Shown: positions 1-8,255 of the stretch, in pieces | Layout of the letters: the number at the start of each line of letters is the position of its first letter | Numbering within the stretch: position 1 is the first letter of the stretch | Assembly (NCBI RefSeq): GCF_001423615.1 | Contig: NZ_LMOU01000002.1 | Location: 375,148-409,534, forward strand | Direction: 5' to 3' | Length of the DNA: 34,387 bases | Source: Microbacterium sp. Leaf159 | GTDB taxonomy: Bacteria; Actinomycetota; Actinomycetes; Actinomycetales; Microbacteriaceae | The notes under the pieces: model-generated | What the model was told of the DNA's origin: nothing | Databases searched by the model: none | Seen by the model: the letters and a program-made list of their open reading frames with translations, nothing else | Position numbers and translations under genes: made by a program

Positions 1-39
<39 letters not shown>

Positions 40-40
40 A

Positions 41-56
41 GAGACCGGGAGGTCTC
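41..56. other. short perfect hairpin just upstream of tRNA-Trp
   Basis: GAGACC (41-46) and GGTCTC (51-56) form a 6-bp perfect inverted repeat around a GGGA loop. It starts 2 nt from the 5' end of the tRNA and would lie in the precursor 5' leader. There is no T-tract, so a terminator is not well supported. It may be a processing or leader structure, or chance. Confidence 0.4.
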
Positions 57-231
57 GGGGTGTCATCTTCATCCTGCCACCGCAGCCGGACCGGAAGGAC
101 CGGGGCACGGCGAAAGGATGCAGACAACAACTGCTCGTCAAGCATACGGCATCCTCCGGCCGGTGCCGAACCGGGCCCGGCGGGGGTGTTGTTGTTAGGC
201 TCGGCGGGCGGATGCAACCGGAGGGAGCGCA

Positions 232-2055
232 GTGAGCGCTGACGTGCAGCAGTTCCAGGTGGACCTGCGCGGGGTCGTCGACCTTCTGAGTCGCCACATC
301 TATTCGAGCCCTCGCGTGTATCTGCGGGAGCTCCTGCAGAACGCCAGAGACGCCATCACGGCCCGACGCGAGGTCGACGGCGAGGGCGGGCGCATCCGCA
401 TCACCCCGCTGACGGAGGCCTCCGGCGAGTTCATCCTGCGAGACGACGGCGTGGGGCTGACCGCCGGCGAGGTGGCCGACCTGCTCGCGACGGTGGGACG
501 CAGCTCGAAGCGCGACATCTTCGACCTTCCCCGCAGCGACTACCTCGGCCAGTTCGGCATCGGCCTGCTCAGCTGCTTCATGGTCGCCGACACCATCGTG
601 ATCCGCTCGCGCAGCGCACGGGGCGGCTCGGCCGTCGAGTGGACGGGCAGCGCCGACGGCACGTTCCGCGTGGTCGAGATCGACGATGACCTGCCGATCG
701 GCACGAGCGTGCACCTCGTGCCCCGCTTCGATGCCGATGATCTACTGCGCCCCGCGGCCGTTCGCGAGCTGGCGTCGACCTTCGCCGAGTTCCTCCCCGT
801 TCGCGTCACTATGGACACCCCGAACGGCGACGTCGACGTGACCCGCCGCGCACCCTTCCTCGATGCGGCGGACGACGTCGACGGTGCCGTGCAGTACGGG
901 CGCGATCTGCTCGGCGCCTCACCGCTCGATGTCATCGAACTCACCGAGCCCGCGACCGGCACCCACGGCCTCGCCTACGTGCTCCCCTACGCTCCCCCGC
1001 CCGGCGCGCGGCAGGCGACGCGCATGTACCTCGGCAGGATGCTGCTCGGCGAGCGCATCGACGACGTGCTTCCGGAGTGGGCCTTCTTCGTGCGCGCGGT
1101 GGTCGATTCGACCGGCCTCGCGCCGACCGCGAGCCGCGAGTCCCTGGTCGACGACGCGGCGCTGGAGCGCGTGCGCGAGCAGTTCGGCGCCGGCATCCGT
1201 CGCTGGGTGCTCGAGCTGGGCCTGCGCGAGCCGCACCGCCTCGCCCAGTTCGTCGCGATCCACGAGGTGGGGCTGAAATCGCTGGTTCGTCACGATGAGG
1301 AGCTCGCGCGGTTCATCACCCGCTGGCTGACTCTCGAGACCACCCACGGCACGATGCGCATCGGCGATCTCGTGGAGCGGTATCCGCACGTGCGCTTCGC
1401 CCCGTCGGTCGACGAGTTCCGTCAGGTCGCGGGTATATCCCCCAGCTCCGAAGTGCTGGTCAACGGCGGTTATCTGTACGACGCCGACCTCGTGCGGATG
1501 CTGCCCGACCTCTACCCGCAGATCACCGTCGAACTCGTAGACGTGACCGGCGAGCTCGACCGACTCGACCCTCCGCCCCTCGACGACCGCGACGCCGCGA
1601 TGGCGCTCGAGGCTCGCGCCGGAGGCGTGCTCACGGCATCCGGATGCTCGGTCACGGTGCGCTCGATCGACCAGCCCGAACTCGCCGCCCTCTACGTGGC
1701 CGACCCCGAGGTGCTGCGAAAGATCGACCGCGGCCGCACGAAGGGCATCACCGGCTCGCTGTGGGGCGGGGTGCTCGACCGCATCGACTCGACGCTCTCG
1801 GCATCGCGCGACGACGATCTGAGCGCCCGCCTGTGTCTGAACTGGTCGAACCGAGTCGTGCGCGCCCTGGTGCGGGTGCAGGACGACGCGGTGTTCGCCC
1901 GCACGGTGCAGCTGCTCTACATCCAGGCGCTCCTGGCCGGGCACCATCCGCTCTCGGACGCTGACCGCGCCCTCATGTCCACGGCGCTCGCCGACCTCGT
2001 CTCGCTCTCGGCCGGCATCGAAGAGGACTCCGTTCCCTTCGGCGACGCGCTCTGA
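232..2055 (+). CDS. HSP90-family GHKL ATPase (HtpG-like)
   Basis: A 607-residue chaperone-type ATPase of the HSP90 family. The N-terminal GHKL nucleotide site is intact: YLRELLQNARDAI (residues 30-42, with E33 and N37), DDGVGL (71-76) and GQFGIG (106-111). In the middle domain TASRES (R302) aligns with the NVSRE segment of E. coli HtpG, which holds the ATP-contacting arginine. Length is close to HtpG (624), but the C-terminal part is divergent and the protein ends GDAL, with no EEVD-type tail. The GTG start is supported by GGAGGG about 6 nt upstream; TAGGCT (196-201) is a possible -10. Only 27 nt separate it from the TPR-like gene downstream, so the two are probably co-transcribed. It belongs to the actinobacterial 'HSP90 family protein' group rather than being an obvious housekeeping htpG; the client is unknown. 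Confidence 0.88.
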   Translation: MSADVQQFQVDLRGVVDLLSRHIYSSPRVYLRELLQNARDAITARREVDGEGGRIRITPLTEASGEFILRDDGVGLTAGEVADLLATVGRSSKRDIFDLPRSDYLGQFGIGLLSCFMVADTIVIRSRSARGGSAVEWTGSADGTFRVVEIDDDLPIGTSVHLVPRFDADDLLRPAAVRELASTFAEFLPVRVTMDTPNGDVDVTRRAPFLDAADDVDGAVQYGRDLLGASPLDVIELTEPATGTHGLAYVLPYAPPPGARQATRMYLGRMLLGERIDDVLPEWAFFVRAVVDSTGLAPTASRESLVDDAALERVREQFGAGIRRWVLELGLREPHRLAQFVAIHEVGLKSLVRHDEELARFITRWLTLETTHGTMRIGDLVERYPHVRFAPSVDEFRQVAGISPSSEVLVNGGYLYDADLVRMLPDLYPQITVELVDVTGELDRLDPPPLDDRDAAMALEARAGGVLTASGCSVTVRSIDQPELAALYVADPEVLRKIDRGRTKGITGSLWGGVLDRIDSTLSASRDDDLSARLCLNWSNRVVRALVRVQDDAVFARTVQLLYIQALLAGHHPLSDADRALMSTALADLVSLSAGIEEDSVPFGDAL

Positions 2056-2082
2056 TCCGCACTCCGTCCGAAGGAACCCCGC

Positions 2083-4881
2083 ATGGCACGTCCGCAGAAG
2101 CGCTTCACGCAGCTCATCGAGGAGATCGACCGCACCCCGTGGGGCCCCGCTGAGCAGGCTCTGGTGGCGGATGCCGTCGCCCTCGCCGTCGAACTCGGCG
2201 ACGAGCGGCTCGAGTACGAGGCCCGCATGCGCCAGACCGCATCGGCGAACATGAACGGCGCGACAGATGTGATGCTGAACTCGTTCGCGTGGTGCCTCGC
2301 TCGGCATGACGCCGACCCGCAGCGCTTCCCTGCCGACCTCGAGTACGGCGGCGCCGACCTGATGTGGCAGTTCAAGTGGATGGCGTCGTCGCTGCGGTCC
2401 TCTCCGGCGTTCTCGGTCGAGCAGATCGCCGCGGTGCTCGACGACATGGAGGCGCACTACCGCACCGCAGGACTCGGTCTCAGCGGCGTGCTCACCGCAC
2501 GGTTCGAGGATGCCTGGGATGCCGGCCGCATCGACGAGGCCGAGGCGCTGCGCGTGCAGCTGGAGGCGACACCCCGAGACGACCACAGCCACTGCGACGC
2601 CTGCGGCCGCAGTCAGGTCGCCGGTTTCTTCGCCGAGACCGATCGTGATGCGGAGGCGATCCGGCTCATCGAGGAGATGCTCGAGGGCGGATTCTCGTGC
2701 GGAGAGGAACCCGAGCACGCCCTCTCACGTGTGCTCGTGCCGTATCTGCGCGCCGGGCGCCTCGACGAGGCGAAGAGCGCGCACCTGCGCAGCTACCGTC
2801 TGGCGAAGGACAACCCCGACAACCTGCGCATCGTCGCGAACAACATCGTGTTCTCGGCACTGACCGGCAACGAGGCCCGCGCACTCGCGCAGGTCGAGCG
2901 GCACATCTCGTGGCTCGCGCACGACGGTCTCAACGTCGACGCGCATTTCGCCGCCCTCGCCGCATTCGCGTTCGCGCTCGACCGTGTGGCGGCGACCGGC
3001 CACGGCGACACCCCGGTACGAGGAGCCGACGCTCCCGCACTCACCCCCTTCTTCGGCGACCACGACGGCACCTGGGGCGCCGCCGAGCTCGCGGCCGCCG
3101 CCTGGGCGTCCGCCGAGCGCATCGGGGCGGACTTCGACCGCCGCGACGGCACCGAGGGGCACTCGCGCGCACTCGCCCGCACTCGCGCCCTGGCCACCGA
3201 GCACTACGACGTCCCGATCCGATCGGATGCGTTCGCCGCTGCTCCCGACGCGACGATTCCCGCCGACGCCGACGCCTGGTTCGACCGCGTGATGGACCTC
3301 GCTCAGTTCGGGGCCGAGCACGAGACGCTGCAGGCGCTCCCCCACGCGCTCGCGGTCGAGAATTCGTCCAAGCTCGCCCAACTCATGTCGATGCGCCTCG
3401 GCATCCTGATCGCGCTCGATCGCGCCGACGAAGCCGCCGAGCTGCTCCCGGCACGGATCGATGCGCTGCGGGCTGCAGGGCTCGATGCGCAGGCCGACCT
3501 CGAGCAGCGGCTCGGCCTCGCGACCTTCGGCCTCAACACCCCCGACGCGGCAGCCGCCCTGGAGGACGAGCTCGCGACCGCCGCAGCCCTTCCTGCCTGG
3601 TCGCGCGGCGACCTCGCGATCAGCCGCGCCTCGCTGCACATGCACGCCGAAGAGCCCGGCGCCGCCCTCGACATGGCAGAGATCGCCGCCCGTGCATTCG
3701 CCGAGGCCGACGACACACGCCTGTCCAACACCACGACGCTCATCGCGATCGCCGCCGTACTGCAGAGGAACGACATCGAGGCGGCATCCGCTCTGCTCGA
3801 TCGCTTCCTCGCCCAGGACGACCTCAGCATCGGACACCGGGCGCAGGCTCTGCAGACCCGCGCCAGAGTGCGCGGCGGCAGCGAGGCGTTCGTGGAGGGT
3901 GCGGCGGATGCCGACGAGGCGTCGCGCCTGCTGGCGGGCCTCGGAGCGACCAAGGCGCTGGCCGCGGCGCACCTGCTCGCCGGAGCGCTCTGGGAAGACG
4001 CGGGCGACCCCGAGAAGGCCGTCACCCGCTACCGCGTCACCTCGCGTCTCGTCGCCCAGGAGGGCGGCGACCAGGCGGGCGCTGACTTCCGTCTCGCTCG
4101 GGCCATGCTCGCGGCGGGCGACGCCGAGGTCGCCGCTGAGCTGTTCGGGCAGGTGCTCGAGAGCGAGGAGCAGGCCGAGGTGCACCCCGCATCCCGCGCG
4201 ATGACGGCATCCCTGCTCGCCCGCGCGCTGGGCGCATCCGGGGAGTTCGGGCAGGCCGTCGGCGCCTTCGGATACGCCGCGCAGCTCTTCGGCGAGGCGG
4301 AGGAGCACGCAGACCAGGCCGTGGCGCTGACCGAGCGCGCGAAGATCCTCGCGCGCTTCGAGGAGAACGACGAGGCGATCGAGTCGCTCGAGACGGCAGC
4401 CGAGATCGTCCGCAAGGCCCCGGATGCCGTCGGGGCCCTCGCCGATGTCCTGCACAACCTGGGTCAGGCATACGGCACGCGGCAGGACGACCGCGCCTTC
4501 GCTCTCTTCGACGAGGTGGCAGCGCTCGCCCAGGAGCACGAGGCCGGCTGGCTGCTCGCCGACGTCACCGACTCGCGCGGCCGCGCGCTCGCCCAGTTCG
4601 GCCGCACGGACGAGGCCGTGGCCGCGGCGCTGACCGCTGCCGACGGGTTCGCATCGATCGGGGATGCAGGTTCCGCCGGCGGCTCCGAGCTGTTCGCCGC
4701 CCGGCTGCTCGCGGGCGACGAGCGCGCCGCGGATGCCGTGCCGATCTACCGCAGCGCGCTGGAGCATGCGACCGAGCATCCGCCACTCCGTCAGGTGTCG
4801 GCTCTCGAGCTGGGCGACGTGCTCGAAGCACTGGGCCGTCACGTCGAGGCAGCCGAGGTACGCGCTCTCATCGAGAGCTAG
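2083..4881 (+). CDS. large TPR-like helical repeat protein, partner of the HSP90 gene
   Basis: A 932-residue, almost wholly alpha-helical protein rich in Ala, Glu and Leu. Degenerate tetratricopeptide-like units are clearest in the C-terminal half (about residues 620-930), for example DDRAFALFDEVAALAQEHEA and FGRTDEAVAAALTAADGF. Near residues 167-174 it has DDHSHCDACG, and near 206-211 CGEEPEH, so two His, three Cys and a further His are clustered and could bind a metal. The same Cys-x2-Cys then C-x-E arrangement is familiar to me from other actinobacterial TPR proteins, without a known role. No signal peptide or membrane helix is seen, so it should be cytosolic. AAGGAA lies 8-13 nt before the ATG. 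Position behind an HSP90 ATPase suggests a co-chaperone, adaptor or client; that is inference. Confidence 0.8.
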   Translation: MARPQKRFTQLIEEIDRTPWGPAEQALVADAVALAVELGDERLEYEARMRQTASANMNGATDVMLNSFAWCLARHDADPQRFPADLEYGGADLMWQFKWMASSLRSSPAFSVEQIAAVLDDMEAHYRTAGLGLSGVLTARFEDAWDAGRIDEAEALRVQLEATPRDDHSHCDACGRSQVAGFFAETDRDAEAIRLIEEMLEGGFSCGEEPEHALSRVLVPYLRAGRLDEAKSAHLRSYRLAKDNPDNLRIVANNIVFSALTGNEARALAQVERHISWLAHDGLNVDAHFAALAAFAFALDRVAATGHGDTPVRGADAPALTPFFGDHDGTWGAAELAAAAWASAERIGADFDRRDGTEGHSRALARTRALATEHYDVPIRSDAFAAAPDATIPADADAWFDRVMDLAQFGAEHETLQALPHALAVENSSKLAQLMSMRLGILIALDRADEAAELLPARIDALRAAGLDAQADLEQRLGLATFGLNTPDAAAALEDELATAAALPAWSRGDLAISRASLHMHAEEPGAALDMAEIAARAFAEADDTRLSNTTTLIAIAAVLQRNDIEAASALLDRFLAQDDLSIGHRAQALQTRARVRGGSEAFVEGAADADEASRLLAGLGATKALAAAHLLAGALWEDAGDPEKAVTRYRVTSRLVAQEGGDQAGADFRLARAMLAAGDAEVAAELFGQVLESEEQAEVHPASRAMTASLLARALGASGEFGQAVGAFGYAAQLFGEAEEHADQAVALTERAKILARFEENDEAIESLETAAEIVRKAPDAVGALADVLHNLGQAYGTRQDDRAFALFDEVAALAQEHEAGWLLADVTDSRGRALAQFGRTDEAVAAALTAADGFASIGDAGSAGGSELFAARLLAGDERAADAVPIYRSALEHATEHPPLRQVSALELGDVLEALGRHVEAAEVRALIES

Positions 4882-4953
4882 GCGCGGGTCCGGCCGCACG
4901 GCCCGGTGCGCCTCAGGCTTCGACACCGGAACAGCATCTTGCCTGGAAGATCC

Positions 4954-5033
4954 CTGCCCCTCGGGAGGAGATCTGCCCCTCGGGAGGAGAGAGCGGGCGG
5001 ATTCATCCTCCCCAGGAGGCGTTCTCCTCCCGA
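4954..5033. repeat. SD-like repeat cluster between convergent genes
   Basis: An 18-bp unit (CTGCCCCTCGGGAGGAGA) occurs at 4954-4971 and again at 4973-4990. Its last 11 bases, TCGGGAGGAGA, recur exactly in inverted orientation at 5023-5033. Between them CCTCC (5007-5011) and GGAGG (5015-5019) form a small hairpin. The inverted copy can pair with either direct copy, giving two mutually exclusive hairpins. The region lies between the 3' ends of the TPR-like gene and poxB, so a two-way terminator or mRNA 3'-end structure is the simplest reading. The repeated GGAGGA is also Shine-Dalgarno-like. Confidence 0.7.
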
Positions 5034-5044
5034 ACGCCCTCGGC

Positions 5045-6769
5045 TCAGAGGAACTGCCGCCAGTTGGCTCGCGCGAGGTCGAGCAGTTCGTCTCCCTTGC
5101 CCGACATGACCGTGCGGATCGCGTACAGCGCGAAGCCCTTGACCTGCGCGGCCTCGATCGCCGGCGGCATCGACAGCTCCTGCCGCTCGGTGACGACGTC
5201 GAGCAGCGCAGGGCCGTCGTGTGCGAGCACCTCTCGCACGGCATCCGGAAGATCGTCGCTGTTCTCCACTCGGCGCGCGAAGATGCCCATGGCGTCGGCG
5301 ATAGCCGCGAAGCTCGGATTGTCGAGGGAAGTGCCGTAGTTCACGAAGCCGGCGGCCTTCATCTCGAGCTCGACGAAGTTCAGCGACGAGTTGTTCACGA
5401 CGATCGTCTTCACCGGCAGCCTGTTCTGCGTGAGGGTCAGCAGCTCCCCCAGCATCATCGCGAGCCCGCCGTCACCCGCGAGGGCGATCACCTGGCGGTC
5501 GGGGTGCGAGACCTGTGCGCCGATGCCGTGCAGCAGCGCGTTGGCCATCGAACCGTGCGTGAACGAGCCGATCAGTCGACGGTTCTCGGTCATCGACAGG
5601 TACCGGGCCGCCCACACGGTCGGCGAGCCGACGTCGGCGGTGAAGATCGCGTCATCCGCTGCCTGCTCGTCGAGCAGTCGGGCGAGGTACTGCGGGTGGA
5701 TGGGACGACCGGCCTTCGTCGGCGTGGCGAGGTCGTCGAGCTTCGCCCTTGTCTTGCGGTAATGCGCGGTCGAGTCGTCGAGGTGATCACGATCGCTCTT
5801 CTCCGCGAGTCGAGGCAGCAGCGCCGCCGCGGTCGCCCCGACGTCACCGACGAGACCGAGATCGAGCGGATGCCGCTTGCCCAGCTGCGAGCCGCGGATG
5901 TCGACCTGGATCGTCGTGGCATGCTCGGGGTAGAACTGCTCGTACGGGAAGTCGCTGCCCAGAACCAGGAGGGTGTCGGCCGCCTCCATCGCGCGGTAGC
6001 CGGAGGCGAAGCCGAGAAGTCCGGTCATGCCGACGTCGAAGGGGTTGTCGTATTCGATGAACTCCTTGCCGCGGAGGGCGTGCACGATCGGAGCGCCGAG
6101 CGTGTCGGCCAGGGCGATGACCTCGTCGTGCGAGCCTTCCACGCCCGCACCGGCGAGGATCGTGGTCTTCTTCGAGGCGTTGAGCAGGGTCGCGGCGCGC
6201 TCGAGCTCGTCGCCGCTCGGCACGATCACCGGGCGGGCACGCTCGATGACGACGGCACGGTCGTCGGGGATCTCCGCCAGCGCGACATCGCCGGGGATGA
6301 CGAGCACGGCGACACCCCGCTGCTCGATCGCCGCGCGCATCGCGATCTCGAGAAGGCGCGGCATCTGCTTGGGGTCGGCGACGTACTCGACGTAGACGCT
6401 GCACTCGCGGAAGAGCTCCTGCGGGTGGGTCTCCTGAAAGTAACCGGTGCCGATCTCGGTGGTCGGGATGTGGGCTGCGATCGCCAGCACCGGCACTCGC
6501 GAGCGGTTGGCGTCGTAGAGGCCGTTGATCAGGTGCAGGTTGCCCGGGCCGCACGAACCGGCCACCACCGCGAGGTCGCCCGTGAGCGCCGCATCCGCCG
6601 CCGCCGCGAAGGCCGCGGACTCCTCGTGTCGCACGTGCACCCATCGGATGCTGCCATCCTTGCGGAGCGCATCGGTGAACCCGTTGAGAGAATCACCCGG
6701 GAGGCCGTAGACACGGTCGATCCCATTCGCGCGGAGAGTCTTGACGATGTTCGCTGCGACGGTTGCCAT
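5045..6769 (-). CDS. poxB: pyruvate dehydrogenase (quinone) / pyruvate oxidase
   Basis: Oxidatively decarboxylates pyruvate to acetate and CO2 and passes electrons to membrane quinone (EC 1.2.5.1). At 574 residues it matches E. coli PoxB (572). It has the three-domain plan of ThDP-dependent enzymes: an N-terminal Pyr domain with YGLPGDS and the activating glutamate E50 in RHEES; a central FAD-binding domain; and a C-terminal PP domain whose ThDP/Mg motif begins GDGGLAMMLGE near residue 432 and ends VVNNS near 460. The gene stands alone between a convergent TPR-like gene and the terminator of the putrescine unit. TAGGTT followed by 6 nt and ATG suggests a leaderless transcript, although GGAAG just before the ATG could be a poor Shine-Dalgarno. 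Acetate made here could feed the glyoxylate bypass encoded at 23847-26874. Confidence 0.95.
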   Translation of the reverse strand: MATVAANIVKTLRANGIDRVYGLPGDSLNGFTDALRKDGSIRWVHVRHEESAAFAAAADAALTGDLAVVAGSCGPGNLHLINGLYDANRSRVPVLAIAAHIPTTEIGTGYFQETHPQELFRECSVYVEYVADPKQMPRLLEIAMRAAIEQRGVAVLVIPGDVALAEIPDDRAVVIERARPVIVPSGDELERAATLLNASKKTTILAGAGVEGSHDEVIALADTLGAPIVHALRGKEFIEYDNPFDVGMTGLLGFASGYRAMEAADTLLVLGSDFPYEQFYPEHATTIQVDIRGSQLGKRHPLDLGLVGDVGATAAALLPRLAEKSDRDHLDDSTAHYRKTRAKLDDLATPTKAGRPIHPQYLARLLDEQAADDAIFTADVGSPTVWAARYLSMTENRRLIGSFTHGSMANALLHGIGAQVSHPDRQVIALAGDGGLAMMLGELLTLTQNRLPVKTIVVNNSSLNFVELEMKAAGFVNYGTSLDNPSFAAIADAMGIFARRVENSDDLPDAVREVLAHDGPALLDVVTERQELSMPPAIEAAQVKGFALYAIRTVMSGKGDELLDLARANWRQFL

Positions 6770-6775
6770 GCTTCC

Positions 6776-6781
6776 AACCTA
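6776..6781 (-). promoter_or_regulatory. predicted -10 of poxB, leaderless type
   Basis: On the minus strand TAGGTT is followed by exactly 6 nt and then the poxB ATG. This TAnnnT-N6/7-ATG spacing is the usual signature of leaderless transcription in actinobacteria and recurs several times in this window. No clear -35 is seen. Confidence 0.5.
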
Positions 6782-6822
6782 CGCCCGGGTGCCTATGCGG
6801 GCTCCGGGCCGGAGACGGCGAA

Positions 6823-6848
6823 GGGACGGATGCCGAGGCATCCGTCCC
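6823..6848 (-). terminator. rho-independent-like terminator of the putrescine/GABA unit
   Basis: GGGACGGATGCC (6823-6834) and GGCATCCGTCCC (6837-6848) form a 12-bp perfect stem around GA. It lies 16 nt beyond the stop codon of the last aldehyde dehydrogenase gene. The T-tract is poor, as is common for actinobacterial terminators. The arms contain the CGGATGCC/GGCATCCG word that is frequent in this window. Confidence 0.85.
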
Positions 6849-6864
6849 CTCGTGTCGCAGTCGC

Positions 6865-8229
6865 TCAGCCGATGCGGATGAGCTTCTTGTTGACGAACTC
6901 GTCGGCGGCGAGGTGGCCGAGCTCACGCGAGGTGCCGCTGCGCTTGATGCCGCCGAACGGCAGCTCCGGGCTGTCGGCGAGCACGAGGTTGACGTAGACC
7001 ATGCCCGCCTCGATGTTGTCGGCGACGCGCTCGGCCTGCTCTGCATCGGTCGTGAAGACGTACGAGCCGAGACCGAAGGTGGTGTCGTTCGCGAGGGCGA
7101 CCGCTGCGTCCTCGTCGGCGACCTTGTAGACGACGGCCGCGGGGCCGAAGAGCTCCTCGCGGTAGACGTTCATCTCGGGCGTCACGTCGGCGAGCACGGT
7201 CGGCGCGAAGAACGCCCCGTCGCGGGTGCCGCCGGTCAGCAGCGTCGCGCCCTGCTCGACGGCCTGATCGATCTGCTTCTGCAGGTTCTCGGCCGCCGTC
7301 TCGGACGAGACAGGCCCGAGCACGGTGTCGTCGAGCGTCGGGTCGGTCGCCGTCACCGATGCCATCGCCGCCGTGAACTTCTCGACGAAAGAGTCGTAGA
7401 GACCGTCGACGATGATGAAGCGCTTGGCGCCGTTGCACGCCTGGCCGTTGTTGTCGAGACGTGCGTCGACGCCGGCCTGCACGGTGGCGTCGAGGTCGTC
7501 GGTCGACAGCACGATGAACGGGTCGGATCCGCCGAGCTCGAGCGCGACCTTCTTGAGGTTGCGCCCGGCGATCTCGGCCACCGCCGCACCGGCACGCTCG
7601 GATCCCGTGAGCGAGACCCCCTGCACACGCGGGTCGGCGATCATGTCGGCGATCTGGTCGTTCGTCGCGAGCACGTTCTGGTACGCACCCTTGGGGAATC
7701 CGGCGTCGTGGTAGATCGCCTCGAGAGCGGTCGACGACTCCGGGCACTGCGGGGCGGGCTTGAGCAGGATGGTGTTCCCCACGATCAGGTTCGGCGCTGC
7801 GAAACGCACGATCTGATACGCCGGGAAGTTCCACGGCATGATGCCGACGAGCGGGCCGAGCGACGAGCGGCGGACGATCGCCGTGCCGTCTCCGAGGATC
7901 GCAATCGGCTGGTCGGCCATGATCGCCTCGGCCTGGTCGGCGTAGTACTCGGCGATGTCGGCGGCGAAGTCGACCTCTCCGAGCGCGGCCTCGCGGGGCT
8001 TTCCCATCTCGCGCACGAAGACGTCGGCGAGCGCCTCACGGCGTTCGCGGTGCAGCTCGGCCGCACGGCGCAGCAGCGCTGCGCGCTCTGCGACGGTCGA
8101 CGAGCGGGACCACTCGCGGTGCGCCTCGTCGGCGGCGGCGACCGCATCCTCGATCTGCGCATCCGTGAAGGTGTCGAAAGACGCCAGCGTCTCTCCGGTG
8201 GCGGGGTTGATGACGGCGTAATCGGTCAT
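6865..8229 (-). CDS. NAD(P)-dependent succinate-semialdehyde dehydrogenase, GabD1 type
   Basis: A 454-residue aldehyde dehydrogenase. Visible motifs are INPATGE near the N-terminus, MPWNFP in the cofactor domain, LTGSERAG, the general-base glutamate in ALELGGSDP and the nucleophile C265 in NNGQACNGAKR. The N-terminus and the NNGQACNGAKR signature are of the short SSADH type known as GabD1 in mycobacteria, which oxidises succinate semialdehyde to succinate. It is the last gene of the putrescine/GABA unit, 26 nt behind a second aldehyde dehydrogenase and preceded by a strong GAGGAGGAG Shine-Dalgarno. Because the pathway needs two aldehyde oxidations, one of the two enzymes may act on 4-aminobutanal instead; sequence alone does not say which. 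Confidence 0.87.
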   Translation of the reverse strand: MTDYAVINPATGETLASFDTFTDAQIEDAVAAADEAHREWSRSSTVAERAALLRRAAELHRERREALADVFVREMGKPREAALGEVDFAADIAEYYADQAEAIMADQPIAILGDGTAIVRRSSLGPLVGIMPWNFPAYQIVRFAAPNLIVGNTILLKPAPQCPESSTALEAIYHDAGFPKGAYQNVLATNDQIADMIADPRVQGVSLTGSERAGAAVAEIAGRNLKKVALELGGSDPFIVLSTDDLDATVQAGVDARLDNNGQACNGAKRFIIVDGLYDSFVEKFTAAMASVTATDPTLDDTVLGPVSSETAAENLQKQIDQAVEQGATLLTGGTRDGAFFAPTVLADVTPEMNVYREELFGPAAVVYKVADEDAAVALANDTTFGLGSYVFTTDAEQAERVADNIEAGMVYVNLVLADSPELPFGGIKRSGTSRELGHLAADEFVNKKLIRIG

Positions 8230-8255
8230 GTTCTCTCCTCCTCTGGGCCGAGCGG

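Noticed and set aside
60..242. A 60-codon frame before the HSP90 gene
   Set aside because: No ribosome binding site, Ser/Arg/Gly-rich composition and overlap with the HSP90 start; more likely leader or promoter DNA.
1594..2055. An EEVD-like co-chaperone tail on the HSP90 protein
   Set aside because: The protein contains GIEEDSV about 13 residues from its end, but the C-terminus is GDAL, so a eukaryotic-type EEVD tail is not present.
2725..5244. An 839-codon open frame on the minus strand opposite the TPR-like gene
   Set aside because: It mirrors the GC-rich third positions of the real plus-strand gene, has an Arg/Gly/Val/Leu-rich composition with no domain, and would run into poxB.
4664..6997. 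A 777-codon plus-strand frame covering the end of the TPR-like gene and the complement of poxB
   Set aside because: PoxB motifs are unambiguous on the minus strand, and this frame has no recognisable domain.
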